DNA of 64,000 bases from Aristaeella hokkaidonensis (GTDB taxonomy: Bacteria > Bacillota > Clostridia > Christensenellales > Aristaeellaceae), in contig NZ_CP068393.1 of assembly GCF_018128945.1 (NCBI RefSeq), positions 1,364,001 to 1,428,000 of the forward strand. The letters run 5' to 3'. The position numbers and the translations under genes were made by a program. Shown piece by piece: positions 48,694 to 58,011 of the stretch. The first letter of the stretch is position 1; every line of letters starts with the position of its first letter. The notes under the pieces are model-generated. The model did no database searches and had not been told where the DNA came from. It saw nothing but the letters and a program-made list of their open reading frames with translations.

Positions 48694-50191
48694 GCATGAT
48701 CACCTCCCACTTCATTCTCTTGATTCTTCCAAGGATCAACGGCACAATCAGCAGCAGTATCACTCCCAGGAAAATCCATAGGGCATTCTTTTCAATCCAT
48801 TCCTTCCGGTACAGTTTGAAAGTCCTGCCGTAGTTTTCCCGGTCATGGGCCATCTTGAAATACTCCATGGCCTCCTCAAACTTGTTCTGCCTCAGCACCG
48901 TACGTCCGATGCCCCGGAAAGCCATGGGATAATTGGCGTTCTGCCTCAGCACTTCCGTCCACACGTTCGCGCTCTCGTCATAATCGCCGTCCTGGTATTT
49001 GTTGATGGCGTCATAAATCTTCAGGCCGTATTCCGTGGGCGTAAAAATCGTAATACTGTTTTCCAGCTGATCCAGCACAAACAGGTCATTTCCGATATGT
49101 TCCAGACTGATCGGGCTGGTAAAGGCGCCTTCAATATTGCCGCGGGTACCGAATGCCCACAGCATGATGCCCTGGCTGTCATAGCCGAACAGACGTCCGC
49201 GTATCCGGTCCAGAACGATGTAGATATCATTGTCGAAAACAGTAATGTCCGTCAGTCTGGCCGGACCGAAGTAGGAAGATTCACCCTTCTGCCACCAGAG
49301 GTCGCCGATGGGAGGATATCTGTCGTTTGCGATCAGGATATCATTTCCCAGGCCGTTCAGGCGGCGGATCGGGTTTACCTGGCCTGCGTCCAGGGCGCCT
49401 TCATCAAAGTTTGTCAGCGTGGCATAGATGAAACCGTCCTTGTCCATGTACATGTTTTCATATTCCGTCGGAACAAAAGACGGAGAAGCGTCCCGCTGTT
49501 CCTGGGTCATGAAGTATTTTTTCCAGATGTAATCAAAGGTTGAAAAGTTCACAGGCGTTGCACCGATGAATCCGGTAAACGTGGTGTCCGACTCATACTT
49601 CACGATACCCTTGTTGACGTTCGTGACCAGTGCATACAGTCGTCCTGCAACGTCAACCGTGATCTTCTTCGGCAGGAAATCCAGGCTCTGGTCAAAGGTG
49701 GCGTCCGCAGGTTTCGTAAACTCTTTGATCCAGTTCAGGTCCTTATCCATCATCACGACGCGCAGGTTGCCGTAATCCGCAACGTAGATATTCCCATCCA
49801 CGTCCACATATACGTCGTACGGGGTGTTGAAATTCTCAGGAGATCCTCCCGCCACATGATCAATGATTCTTGTCAGCTTTGCCTGGCCGTTCCTGTATTC
49901 AAGCTGGAGAATCCGGTTGTTGAACGTGTCGGCAACATACAGGTCATTGTTCCGTGCAAACAGGCTCTGGGGCTTGTTCATGCGCGCATCCAGGCCGAGG
50001 TCAACGCTGTCGATGACTGTTTCGACCCGGTAGGCGTCCGGAGACTCCTGTACGTCGCGCCAGTAGTCATATCCGTAGGTATAGGATGTGCTGTAGCCAT
50101 CCTTGTTCACGTTGAAGCTGTCGTCCGCCAGCGCGGTACAGGCCGTGAACAGCATGATCAGGATCATCAGAAAGGAAACCGCTTTTTTCAT
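48659..50191 (-). CDS. Secreted NHL beta-propeller plus TPR protein with C-terminal membrane anchor
   Basis: Three ATGs in a row follow AGGGGAGG; the third (50191) has the best spacing. The 510-residue product runs: signal peptide (about 1-22, LIMLFTACTALA), a six-bladed-looking NHL propeller (about 40-370) with blade signatures NDLYVADTFNNRILQ, GNIYVADYGNLRVVM and NDIYIVLDRIRGRLFG, a TPR-like helical part (about 385-450, YQDGDYDESANVWTEVLRQN and AFRGIGRTVLRQNKFEEAMEYF), then one membrane segment (about 467-488) and a basic tail. A surface scaffold or glycan-sensing subunit is plausible. It has no known enzymatic motif. Confidence 0.8.
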   Translation of the reverse strand: MKKAVSFLMILIMLFTACTALADDSFNVNKDGYSTSYTYGYDYWRDVQESPDAYRVETVIDSVDLGLDARMNKPQSLFARNNDLYVADTFNNRILQLEYRNGQAKLTRIIDHVAGGSPENFNTPYDVYVDVDGNIYVADYGNLRVVMMDKDLNWIKEFTKPADATFDQSLDFLPKKITVDVAGRLYALVTNVNKGIVKYESDTTFTGFIGATPVNFSTFDYIWKKYFMTQEQRDASPSFVPTEYENMYMDKDGFIYATLTNFDEGALDAGQVNPIRRLNGLGNDILIANDRYPPIGDLWWQKGESSYFGPARLTDITVFDNDIYIVLDRIRGRLFGYDSQGIMLWAFGTRGNIEGAFTSPISLEHIGNDLFVLDQLENSITIFTPTEYGLKIYDAINKYQDGDYDESANVWTEVLRQNANYPMAFRGIGRTVLRQNKFEEAMEYFKMAHDRENYGRTFKLYRKEWIEKNALWIFLGVILLLIVPLILGRIKRMKWEVIMHEQSKIRRNAE

Positions 50192-50208
50192 CATCATTTC
50201 CTCCCCTC

Positions 50209-51447
50209 TTAGTCCTTGATGCCGGAGGAGGCCATGGTCTCCAGGATCCGGCTCTGGCTGAAAATGAAGATGAGCACCGGAACCGCGACGATAATCACAT
50301 TGGCCGCGGCCACCTGGCCTGTACGGGCGATGTTGACCGCCGCGCCGCCCTGGATTTGCTGCAGTGCGTATACCAGCGGTTTTTTCGCCTCGGAATAGAT
50401 GATGGTTCCTGCCGGGTTGTTCCACAGGGACTGTACGCTGAAGATGATCATCGTCAGCCAGGCCGGTTTCACGTTGGGCATCACAATGCTCCAGAAAACC
50501 CGGAACCGTCCGGCACCGTCAATGGTCGCCGCTTCAATCAAAGCTGTAGGCAGTCCTTCCATGAACTGTTTCATCAGGAACAGACCGATCGGCGCGGCAA
50601 ACGCAGGCAGGATCAGAGCCCAATAGGTATCTACCAGGCCCAGCCGTCTCATAATCAGGTAGTTGGGGATGTCCGTAACCACACCGGAAGCGAACATCAG
50701 GAAAGTGGTGGCCAGCAGGAAGAACAGCCGTCCGCCCGGGAAATCATATTTGGCCAGCACGAAAGCCGCCATGCCGGCAATCACCAGATGACCGAAAGTA
50801 CCAACCACGGTAATGAAGATGGTATTCACCAGATATCTGCTGAAGGGTACCCAGCTCTGTCCCATCGTCACGAACAGGTCGGAGAAGTTGTCCATCGTCG
50901 GACGGGTGGGCCACACGGGCGGCGGAAACCGGAAAAGTTCATCCAGGGGTTTCAGACTGGATCCCAGCAGGAATACCAGCGGGAACAGCATGGCAACCGC
51001 AACCAGGGCAAGCAGCAGGTAAATGATCACGTCGCCCGTAATAGACCGGTTGGGATGCCGCCGGACAATCAGGTGCTTCTTCGGCACCTCAATCTTCTGG
51101 CCCAGCCGTTCCGCCTGCTCATGCAGGATATCGCCCCGCGTTTTGACCTTCACAGGCTTATCTGCCCAGTTTTTATCCATATGGCTGTAAAGCTTCAGGC
51201 CCTGGGCAAGTTCGAACACGTAACGGGTATCGTCCTTCAGGATAACAGTGATCTGGCTGGTAGTACCACCCCGGCGGATATTGTCCATCCGGTTCATCCG
51301 GGCATAGTGCCATTCAGCTACAGGCACCTTCTGTCCTTTGGCATAGAAAGCCGCGCCGGTTTCACCGGCAACCAGTTCGCCGCGGTACTTCTTACCGTTG
51401 ATGAGCTGCAGGGTACCATTGGATCTTACGGTGTTAATCTCACTCAT
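50209..51447 (-). CDS. Sugar ABC transporter permease, MalG type, with N-terminal cytosolic extension
   Basis: The C-terminal 280 residues (from about 135) are a normal MalG-type permease with FLLGSSLKPLDELFRFPP and the EAA loop IEAATIDGAGRFRVFWSIVMP. The first about 125 residues are soluble, with beta-strand-like repeats (TLQLINGKKYRGELVAGET, VPVAEWHYARMNRMDNI, TSQITVILKDDTRYVFEL) and no signal. Usual MalG-type proteins are 270-300 residues, so the extension is an extra domain. It begins one base past the stop of the MalF-type gene. Confidence 0.9.
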   Translation of the reverse strand: MSEINTVRSNGTLQLINGKKYRGELVAGETGAAFYAKGQKVPVAEWHYARMNRMDNIRRGGTTSQITVILKDDTRYVFELAQGLKLYSHMDKNWADKPVKVKTRGDILHEQAERLGQKIEVPKKHLIVRRHPNRSITGDVIIYLLLALVAVAMLFPLVFLLGSSLKPLDELFRFPPPVWPTRPTMDNFSDLFVTMGQSWVPFSRYLVNTIFITVVGTFGHLVIAGMAAFVLAKYDFPGGRLFFLLATTFLMFASGVVTDIPNYLIMRRLGLVDTYWALILPAFAAPIGLFLMKQFMEGLPTALIEAATIDGAGRFRVFWSIVMPNVKPAWLTMIIFSVQSLWNNPAGTIIYSEAKKPLVYALQQIQGGAAVNIARTGQVAAANVIIVAVPVLIFIFSQSRILETMASSGIKD

Positions 51448-51448
51448 A

Positions 51449-52393
51449 TCAGGTACCCACCCTTCCCAGCAATCCGGTAATTGCTTTCTTGCACAGAATC
51501 ATCGCCACGAACAGGATCACCGCAATGGCGCTGGCATAACCCATTTCGAAGCGGGTATATCCGTAGTCAAACAGGTGGGTAACAACCGTACGGGCCGCAT
51601 AGTCTGTGGAGGGGAATCCGCACAGGGCCCGCGGTACGGCGCCGACGTTGAAGGAGGATGTAATGCTCATAACAGCGCCGAACAGCAGCATGGGCTTCAT
51701 GCTGGGCAGCGTGATATGATACAGCTCCTGCCAGCGGTTCCGTACACCGTCCACATATCCGGCTTCATACATGCTGCGGTCAATGCCCTGGAAGCCGGCC
51801 ACAAAGCTCAGGAAGCCGGTACCCATGCTCATCCACAGGGATACGATGATAACAATGGTCAGCATGTACCGCGGATCGGTCAGCCACAGAACCGGCGCGT
51901 TGATCATGCCGTACTCCATCAGGAGGGCGTTGAACCATCCGTAGGCGTCGCCACGGAAAATCGTGTTGAACACTTCGAAGGCAGCACCGCCGATAGAGGG
52001 GATGTAGAATACGATAACCGCCACCGCCCGCAGCCATTTCGGCAGTTCATTGATAAACCAGGCAAACAGGAAGGAAAGGATATATCCAACCGGCCCAATA
52101 ATGACGGCGCAAACGAAAGTGTTCTTAACAGATGTCAGGAATATTTCATCCTGCAGGAACAGGTTCGTATAGTTCTGCAGTCCGATAAAACGGGCAGGTT
52201 CCAGGATGTTGTAGTAAGTAAAACTGTAAATGATCGATGTGCAGATCGGCAGAATGAAGAAGGTAATGAACAGAATCGCGTATGGAGCCAGGAACAGGTA
52301 GCAGCCCTTGTTCCGTTTTGCAAGCGTCCACCCGTGTGCGATTTTGTCCCGCCTCATAGCCAGGTATCTATGAGCAAATGACTGTGACTGCAT
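51449..52393 (-). CDS. Sugar ABC transporter permease, MalF type
   Basis: Start at ATG 52393, 10 bases after GGAAGGAGGG. The 314 residues have six membrane segments and the EAA loop YEAGYVDGVRNRWQELYHITLP, in which the usual Ala after Glu-Ala is Gly. It is the partner of the extended MalG-type permease. It lies 22 bases after the large binding-protein fusion. Confidence 0.92.
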   Translation of the reverse strand: MQSQSFAHRYLAMRRDKIAHGWTLAKRNKGCYLFLAPYAILFITFFILPICTSIIYSFTYYNILEPARFIGLQNYTNLFLQDEIFLTSVKNTFVCAVIIGPVGYILSFLFAWFINELPKWLRAVAVIVFYIPSIGGAAFEVFNTIFRGDAYGWFNALLMEYGMINAPVLWLTDPRYMLTIVIIVSLWMSMGTGFLSFVAGFQGIDRSMYEAGYVDGVRNRWQELYHITLPSMKPMLLFGAVMSITSSFNVGAVPRALCGFPSTDYAARTVVTHLFDYGYTRFEMGYASAIAVILFVAMILCKKAITGLLGRVGT

Positions 52394-52415
52394 ATTCGCT
52401 TCCCTCCTTCCTTTC

Positions 52416-55301
52416 TCAATCAACCGGCAGGTTGAATTCCCGCCGTTTGATCTTAATCTCTTCATTAATGGTTCGTGCGTAAGTCAGCAGTGTCTCCCGC
52501 TGATCTTCCTTGGTATTGATCACCTTACGTACTGCGTTGATGAGATGGCGCTGCGTTGAATATCCGCCGGCGATCTCCGGGAAGCCCCGGGTCTGTGACA
52601 TCTGTTCTTTCAGCACTTTCAGCTGCTTGTCAGACCAGGCCAGCTGCGTCAGCGCATCCTGATTGGCTGTCTGGTACCGGGCGGAAGCACCCAGGATGCT
52701 TTCCATCTCCCGGCCGAAGCGAACCTGCGCGTCCGCGCTCACCCACCACTTCATAAACTCCCAGGCATTTTTCTTTTTTGTTTCATTGTTTGTCGCAATC
52801 ATCATACAGCACAGTCCGCTTGTCTGGGCAGTATGGTCAATGGTTCCATCCTCTTTCATCGTTCCCGGGAACAGGGTAAAGTCCCACAGGCCGCGGATTT
52901 CCGGAGCGGAAACCATGAGGGTGTTGTACATATTGTAGTTCTGGATGCCCATCGGCATCTCGCCGCTGCGGAACCGGCTCGGGAAGTCGAACACCACCGG
53001 CAGGCCGTAGTCGTTGTACAGGCTCGTATACTGCTTGAATCCGGCTACGCCTGCCTCGCTGTCCACCAGCGTGTGCTTGGCTTCCTTGTCGTAGATTTCT
53101 CCGCCATTCTGATAAATCATGGAATTCAGCACGGAGTTGTCCACAACCCGGATGTCCGGGAAATTGATACCGATCGTCAGGCTGTTGCCCTGAATCGTCG
53201 GCAGCTCCGCAATCAGCTCATCCCAGGTCTGCGGAACAGCCAGACCCAGCTCTTCCATAACGTCCTTGCGGTAGAACAGCACGGCGAAATCCTGGGTTTC
53301 AGGCAGTCCGTAAATACCGATCTTCTTGCTGTCATTATAAGTCAGCGGTTCCAGGATGCTCTTTGTAAACGGTTTGGTAACCTCTTCAAAGTCTTCAAAC
53401 TGGGTCAGGTCTTCAACCGCGTTACGCATGGCATAGTTCACAGCAAACCAGCCGCTGAGGCTCAGCACCACGTCCGGGCCGTTTCCTGCGACAACAGCGG
53501 GCAGGATGGCGTCCTGCAGCACCAGCTTGACGTTCACTTTAATGCCGGTCTTTGCGGTAAAGGTATTGTCAACCAGATTCTTCAGCACCGTACTCTGGTC
53601 GCGGCCCGTGGTGATCCAGATCTCCACCACGTCGTCCGTATCCTCATACTTGTCGCCCAGGCTGTTATAGTCTACGGTATAGGAACTCAGGCAGCTCCGG
53701 ACTTCATGAATAATATCCTGGAAGACATTGCTGCGAACCTCCGGAACATTGACGTTCTCGCCTGTTACCATAATCAGATCCACGTCCAGCTTGCTCTCGG
53801 CCATGTTCTGCATTGCGGTTCCGAGCGAAGTAATGTTGTCCCGGAAGTTCTGGAAGGATTCTGTGATCCGTTCATTCTTTTTCACAAAGGTTTCAAGCTG
53901 TACAGCCAGCGTCTGTGCGGAGGCAATCCGGTCGCTCTTCTCACCGGTGATAGCCACCGTATCATCCACGATTTTATACAGGCGTTTGCTTTCCAGATCC
54001 ATCGCCTCAATGGCTTCGGGATAAATCCGCTTCAGGTTGTAATCACGGTATTTATCCGGATTGGCGCCTGTCAGAACCAGGATTTTGCGGTAAATCTGGT
54101 TCAGGCGGAAGATGCTGTCTTCCACGGATTTCAGGACAGGCCCCATTTCTCCCATGGTCACTTCCATGCGGATGGAATGGCTTCCTTTCTTCAGCCAGAA
54201 GCGGAAGGGGGTGCCTTCCTTGTCGCTCAGGGTGTGCATGTCCCAACCGGTGCTGTAGCTGAATGTTACTGCTTCAAGATCTTCAAACGGAATCTCACCG
54301 TCGATATAAACGGTTCGTGCGGACAGCGCGCCGCGCTGGTACATCTGCCGTGCTTTGATGGAAATGTTGTAGTATCCGTCTTCCGGTACTTCAAACTCCC
54401 ACTGGATCCACTCGCCGGGATGGGTCCAGGGTTCGCCGCCGATATAATTCAGGATTGAATTTGATACGGAATAGGGTTCTGTCAGGGCGGAGCTGCGGTC
54501 ATAACGTCCGTAAAGGCTCGGCGTGCTGCGCAGCACGGCGGATTCTCCCTGGATTGTCTGGCTGTAGTTCAGCGCCTCTTCGCTGGCGGAAACCTCAGGC
54601 TGGGCTGCTGCGTATTCCGCATAAGTGGGAGACTTCATAATCGGCGTCAGCGAAACAGCGCAAAGAATCACCGGCTCATTGACAGCACGGATCGTCAGTT
54701 CATTCTCCCCTTCATTGAAATAGAAGGCATAGGGCTCTGTCTGATATCCCATGTCGTCCTTGCAGTATGCGCTCTGCTTTTCAAAGCGTTCCACCTGCGT
54801 AGGACGGATATCATTCCCCTGGTTGTCCTTGCGCACCTCGTTTGCGTCGGTCCACAGGCGAGAGAAACAAAGCGTGCTTGCGCCGGTGAAAGGAACTTCC
54901 CCGTTAATCGCAATTTCACGCTCAATATCCACACCGCGGCTTTCCACTGTCAGGTAATCCAGGCGGATATTGTACAAGCCGGCCTTAGGTACATTCACCT
55001 TCCAGGTAAGCTCTGACTCATCAGCCGTCAGCACACCGTCCGCACAGACTTCGCCGCCTTTCCCTTCGAAGGAGGCCAGGTCCACCTCAACAGCTTCACT
55101 GACAGCGGGCAGATTCGCATACTTCTCCAGATAAGAGGTATAGGTGTTGCTCCGTCCAATGCCGCTGACATCTGTGGACAGATCAGCGCCCTCATACTTG
55201 CTCCTGAAACTGTTCTCGGACCGGCTGAGCAGCCAGATCCCGGCAATTACAAGAGCAGCGACAAGGACGCCGATGAGAATGTTCCGCCATTTCCTTGACA
55301 T
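52416..55301 (-). CDS. Membrane-anchored binding protein fused to carbohydrate-binding-like domains
   Basis: First gene of the transport cluster, 961 residues from ATG 55301 (GGGAG 8 bases upstream). One N-terminal membrane anchor (about 7-26, LIGVLVAALVIAGIWLL) holds it outside the cell. Two beta-sandwich-like modules follow: residues about 70-225 with GLYNIRLDYLTVESRG and FYFNEGENELTIRAVNEPV, and about 255-400 with WIQWEFEVPEDGYYNISIKARQ, both of the CBM6/35 kind. A helical linker (about 400-560) leads to a family 1 solute-binding domain (about 565-950) with VVAGNGPDVVLSLSGWFAVNYA and VPQTWDELIAELPTIQG. A membrane anchor replaces the usual lipobox. It likely captures polysaccharide and presents oligomers to the permeases. 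Confidence 0.85.
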   Translation of the reverse strand: MSRKWRNILIGVLVAALVIAGIWLLSRSENSFRSKYEGADLSTDVSGIGRSNTYTSYLEKYANLPAVSEAVEVDLASFEGKGGEVCADGVLTADESELTWKVNVPKAGLYNIRLDYLTVESRGVDIEREIAINGEVPFTGASTLCFSRLWTDANEVRKDNQGNDIRPTQVERFEKQSAYCKDDMGYQTEPYAFYFNEGENELTIRAVNEPVILCAVSLTPIMKSPTYAEYAAAQPEVSASEEALNYSQTIQGESAVLRSTPSLYGRYDRSSALTEPYSVSNSILNYIGGEPWTHPGEWIQWEFEVPEDGYYNISIKARQMYQRGALSARTVYIDGEIPFEDLEAVTFSYSTGWDMHTLSDKEGTPFRFWLKKGSHSIRMEVTMGEMGPVLKSVEDSIFRLNQIYRKILVLTGANPDKYRDYNLKRIYPEAIEAMDLESKRLYKIVDDTVAITGEKSDRIASAQTLAVQLETFVKKNERITESFQNFRDNITSLGTAMQNMAESKLDVDLIMVTGENVNVPEVRSNVFQDIIHEVRSCLSSYTVDYNSLGDKYEDTDDVVEIWITTGRDQSTVLKNLVDNTFTAKTGIKVNVKLVLQDAILPAVVAGNGPDVVLSLSGWFAVNYAMRNAVEDLTQFEDFEEVTKPFTKSILEPLTYNDSKKIGIYGLPETQDFAVLFYRKDVMEELGLAVPQTWDELIAELPTIQGNSLTIGINFPDIRVVDNSVLNSMIYQNGGEIYDKEAKHTLVDSEAGVAGFKQYTSLYNDYGLPVVFDFPSRFRSGEMPMGIQNYNMYNTLMVSAPEIRGLWDFTLFPGTMKEDGTIDHTAQTSGLCCMMIATNNETKKKNAWEFMKWWVSADAQVRFGREMESILGASARYQTANQDALTQLAWSDKQLKVLKEQMSQTRGFPEIAGGYSTQRHLINAVRKVINTKEDQRETLLTYARTINEEIKIKRREFNLPVD

Positions 55302-55403
55302 GAGTTCATCTCCCACTTGCGACGTTTGCACGCCGGAAAATCAGATTCCCTGATACTGTGAAATTGGTTACAAATGCAATCTAAAAATACCGTGTTAATT
55401 ATA

Positions 55404-55426
55404 ATTGCAATATATTTTCATGTCAA
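55404..55426 (-). promoter_or_regulatory. Promoter of the sugar transport cluster (consensus)
   Basis: On the minus strand TTGACA lies directly after the TTGTACGTACAA operator and is followed, 17 bases later, by TATAAT; the whole promoter lies at about 55398-55426. Both hexamers are perfect consensus, so strong expression when derepressed is expected. Confidence 0.85.
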
Positions 55427-55438
55427 TTGTACGTACAA
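55427..55438. promoter_or_regulatory. Perfect palindromic operator TTGTACGTACAA
   Basis: A 12-base perfect palindrome abutting the -35 hexamer of the transport cluster promoter. Related sites lie at the xylanase promoter (41692-41703) and the internal binding-protein promoter (43385-43398). It also touches the T run of the pheT terminator. Confidence 0.65.
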
Positions 55439-55439
55439 A

Positions 55440-55466
55440 AAAGCGACATCTGGCAGACGTCGCTTT
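55440..55466 (-). terminator. pheST terminator
   Basis: Twelve-base stem with one G-U pair and a GGC/GCC loop, followed by a T6 run on the minus strand; 33 bases past the pheT stop codon. Confidence 0.85.
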
Positions 55467-55498
55467 CCGGAAATGTTTTCAGTGTTGAAAAATCTGGT

Positions 55499-57904
55499 TT
55501 ATCGGATTTCAGCTCCGAGTTTGAATTTCAGATTCCCAAGAATTTTTTTAATGTATTTATCCAGTTCTTCAGGGGTCAGGGCTTTGTCGGCCGCCTCAAA
55601 GGTGATCTTGAAGGCCATGCTCTTGCGTCCCTCGCCGATCTGTTCTCCCCGATAAATGTCGAACAGTTCCACGTCGCTGACGCTCGGGCAGGCCCGGGCA
55701 ATTTCCTTCATGAGGTCGCCGCAGGCCGTCTCCTCCGCCACCGTCAGTGCCAGGTCGCGCACAACGGACGGGAATACAGACAGAGGACGATACCGGAAAC
55801 TGGCAGCCATGTGGTTCATCATGGCGTTGTAATCAATTTCGCCCAGGAAGATCTTGTGATTGGACTTGGCGTCCTTGTGCAGCTTCAGTTCACCCGTCAC
55901 TTCGTTGGCCAGCTTTCCGAAGCAGCCGATCCGTTCTCCTTCACAAAGGATGTAGGCGGCGATTCCGGGATGCAGCCACGGCACGTCGACAGCCCGTTCC
56001 ACGTCGAAGGACAGACCGAGGGCTTCACCCAGCGCTTCAACGGTTCCCTTCACGGTAAAGAAATCCTCAGCGTCACCGAAGGCTGCGAAACCAAGATGCG
56101 GCCTTTCTTCCGGCATCTCCCCGTCCCTCGGAATATAGATGTTGCTGATCTCGAAGATCCGGCCGTCGTTGTTGCCCTTCTTCAGGTTCTCCACCACAAC
56201 GTTCACCAGGCTGGGTGCCAGCAGAGGCCGCATGATGGAAAGGTTGACTGAAATCGGGTTTTTGATGCGCAGCACATTCCGTTCCGGCGCGCCTTCCGGA
56301 ATCCGCAGGAAATCCAGGTCGCTGTCGGAATAGAAGGACATGGTGTAGGCTTCATGATAGCCCTGTCCGCACATGATCCGGCAGACACGATCCCTGCGCT
56401 GCTGTGCCGGGGTCTTGCCGCCGCTGGTCACGGTCGCCGCCTTCAGGAAGGTGGGGATCACGTGATCATAACCGTATTCGCGGATTACTTCCTCCGCCAG
56501 GTCCGGTTCGCCGACCTCAATATCTTCACGGTAACGCGGGGCAGTTACGTCCAGCGTATCGCCGTCCTGCTTCACTTCAAAGTTCAGATTCTTCAGAATC
56601 CGCAGCACGTCCTCCGCCGGCACTTCGATGCCGAGAATCGCGTTGATCCGCTTCAGGCTGGCGGTAAACCGCTTTCCTTCCCTCGGTGCTCCGGCGCTGC
56701 AGTCAAAGGTGCTGGAGGTGATCTCACCGCAGCCCAGCTCCTGGATCAGGTGCAGTGCGCGGGCCATACCCAGCTCTGTAATGTATTCGCTGATGCCCTT
56801 CTCAAACCTGGCGGAAGAATCGCTGCTCTGTCCCAGCGCACGGGAAGTTTTCCGTACGTTGTCCCGGGCAAATTTGGCCGCCTCAAAAAGCAGCTGGGTT
56901 GTCTTCTCCGTAATCTCGCTGTTCAGGCCGCCCATGATACCGGCCAGGGCCACAGGACGGTTTCCGTCGCAGATCACGAGGTTGTCAGGCGTCAGGGTGA
57001 ATTCCTTTTCGTCCAGCGTCTGGATCTTCTCGCCGTCTTTAGCCCGGCGGACAATGATACGGCGATCCTGCAGCTGATCCATGTCGAAGGCATGCATCGG
57101 CTGGCCGATCTCCAGCAGCACATAGTTCGTGATATCAACCACATTGGAAATGCTGCGCAGTCCGCACAGGGCCAGGTTCCGTTTCATCCACCGCGGGCTC
57201 TCCCCGACGGTGATATTGCGTACACCGTGTCCCAGGTAGCGCGGGCACAGATCAGGCGCTTCCACGGTGATGTCCAGGCCGGGGAAAACGTAATCGCTGA
57301 CCGTGTAGTCGGTGGCAGGCATCTTCAGTTCCTTACCGAGGGCGGCCGCCACCTCACGGGCAATGCCCAGGATACTCTGGCAGTCCGGACGGTTCGCCGT
57401 AATGGTGACGTCAAAGATATAATCATTCATTCCGACAACTTCACGGATATCCGTTCCCGGTAACGTGTCCTTCGGCAGATCCATGAGGCCATAGACCTCC
57501 GCGCCGGGATACAGGTCGTCATTCAGGCCCAGTTCCTCACCGGAGCAGAGCATACCGTCTGAAGGGATCCCCTTCAGGGGCTTTGCCTTGATGGTGATTC
57601 CTCCGGGCAGCGTGGAATTGTCCAGCGCAGCAGGCGTATGCATGCCCGCATAAACGTTCGGCGCGCCGGTCACAATCTGGATCGGATTACCGTAGGAACC
57701 GCAGTTCACCTGGCAGATCTGCAGGTGTGTGCCTTCCACAGGTTCGCAGGAGAGCACCTCGCCCACGACCACGCGGCTGACTTCCTTTCCCAGGTCGATC
57801 AGCTCTTCCACTTCAAAACCGCAGCCGAACAGCTTCTCCTGAAGCTCTTCCGCTGTGATATCAATATCCACATATTCCTTTAACCAGCTGTAAGGTACTT
57901 TCAT
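55499..57904 (-). CDS. pheT: Phenylalanyl-tRNA synthetase beta subunit
   Basis: Large subunit of the alpha2beta2 enzyme that charges tRNA-Phe and edits mischarged tyrosine. The 801-residue length is standard. Start MKVPYSWLKEYVDI is typical; next come the EMAP-like tRNA-binding region (VVVGEVLSCEPVEGTHLQIC, about residues 45-65), the B3/B4 editing region (YDHVIPTF and SSARFEKGIS nearby) and a C-terminal ferredoxin-fold anticodon-binding domain (RYRPLSVFPSVVRDLALTV, about 715-801). It follows pheS by 107 bases, with a heptamer repeat in the gap. Confidence 0.97.
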   Translation of the reverse strand: MKVPYSWLKEYVDIDITAEELQEKLFGCGFEVEELIDLGKEVSRVVVGEVLSCEPVEGTHLQICQVNCGSYGNPIQIVTGAPNVYAGMHTPAALDNSTLPGGITIKAKPLKGIPSDGMLCSGEELGLNDDLYPGAEVYGLMDLPKDTLPGTDIREVVGMNDYIFDVTITANRPDCQSILGIAREVAAALGKELKMPATDYTVSDYVFPGLDITVEAPDLCPRYLGHGVRNITVGESPRWMKRNLALCGLRSISNVVDITNYVLLEIGQPMHAFDMDQLQDRRIIVRRAKDGEKIQTLDEKEFTLTPDNLVICDGNRPVALAGIMGGLNSEITEKTTQLLFEAAKFARDNVRKTSRALGQSSDSSARFEKGISEYITELGMARALHLIQELGCGEITSSTFDCSAGAPREGKRFTASLKRINAILGIEVPAEDVLRILKNLNFEVKQDGDTLDVTAPRYREDIEVGEPDLAEEVIREYGYDHVIPTFLKAATVTSGGKTPAQQRRDRVCRIMCGQGYHEAYTMSFYSDSDLDFLRIPEGAPERNVLRIKNPISVNLSIMRPLLAPSLVNVVVENLKKGNNDGRIFEISNIYIPRDGEMPEERPHLGFAAFGDAEDFFTVKGTVEALGEALGLSFDVERAVDVPWLHPGIAAYILCEGERIGCFGKLANEVTGELKLHKDAKSNHKIFLGEIDYNAMMNHMAASFRYRPLSVFPSVVRDLALTVAEETACGDLMKEIARACPSVSDVELFDIYRGEQIGEGRKSMAFKITFEAADKALTPEELDKYIKKILGNLKFKLGAEIR

Positions 57905-57970
57905 CTTTTATCTCCCCTGCCCTGCATTATCATTCCATAAACTGTTTCTGTCCTGGTATGATAGTCTAAG

Positions 57971-58007
57971 TAATAATTCTGAATTCTTAATTCTGAATTC
58001 TGAATTT
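57971..58007. repeat. Heptanucleotide tandem repeat, AATTCTG/AATTCTT type, between pheS and pheT
   Basis: About five 7-base units inside what should be a co-transcribed pair, so it is carried in the pheST mRNA. Confidence 0.8.
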
Positions 58008-58011
58008 GATG

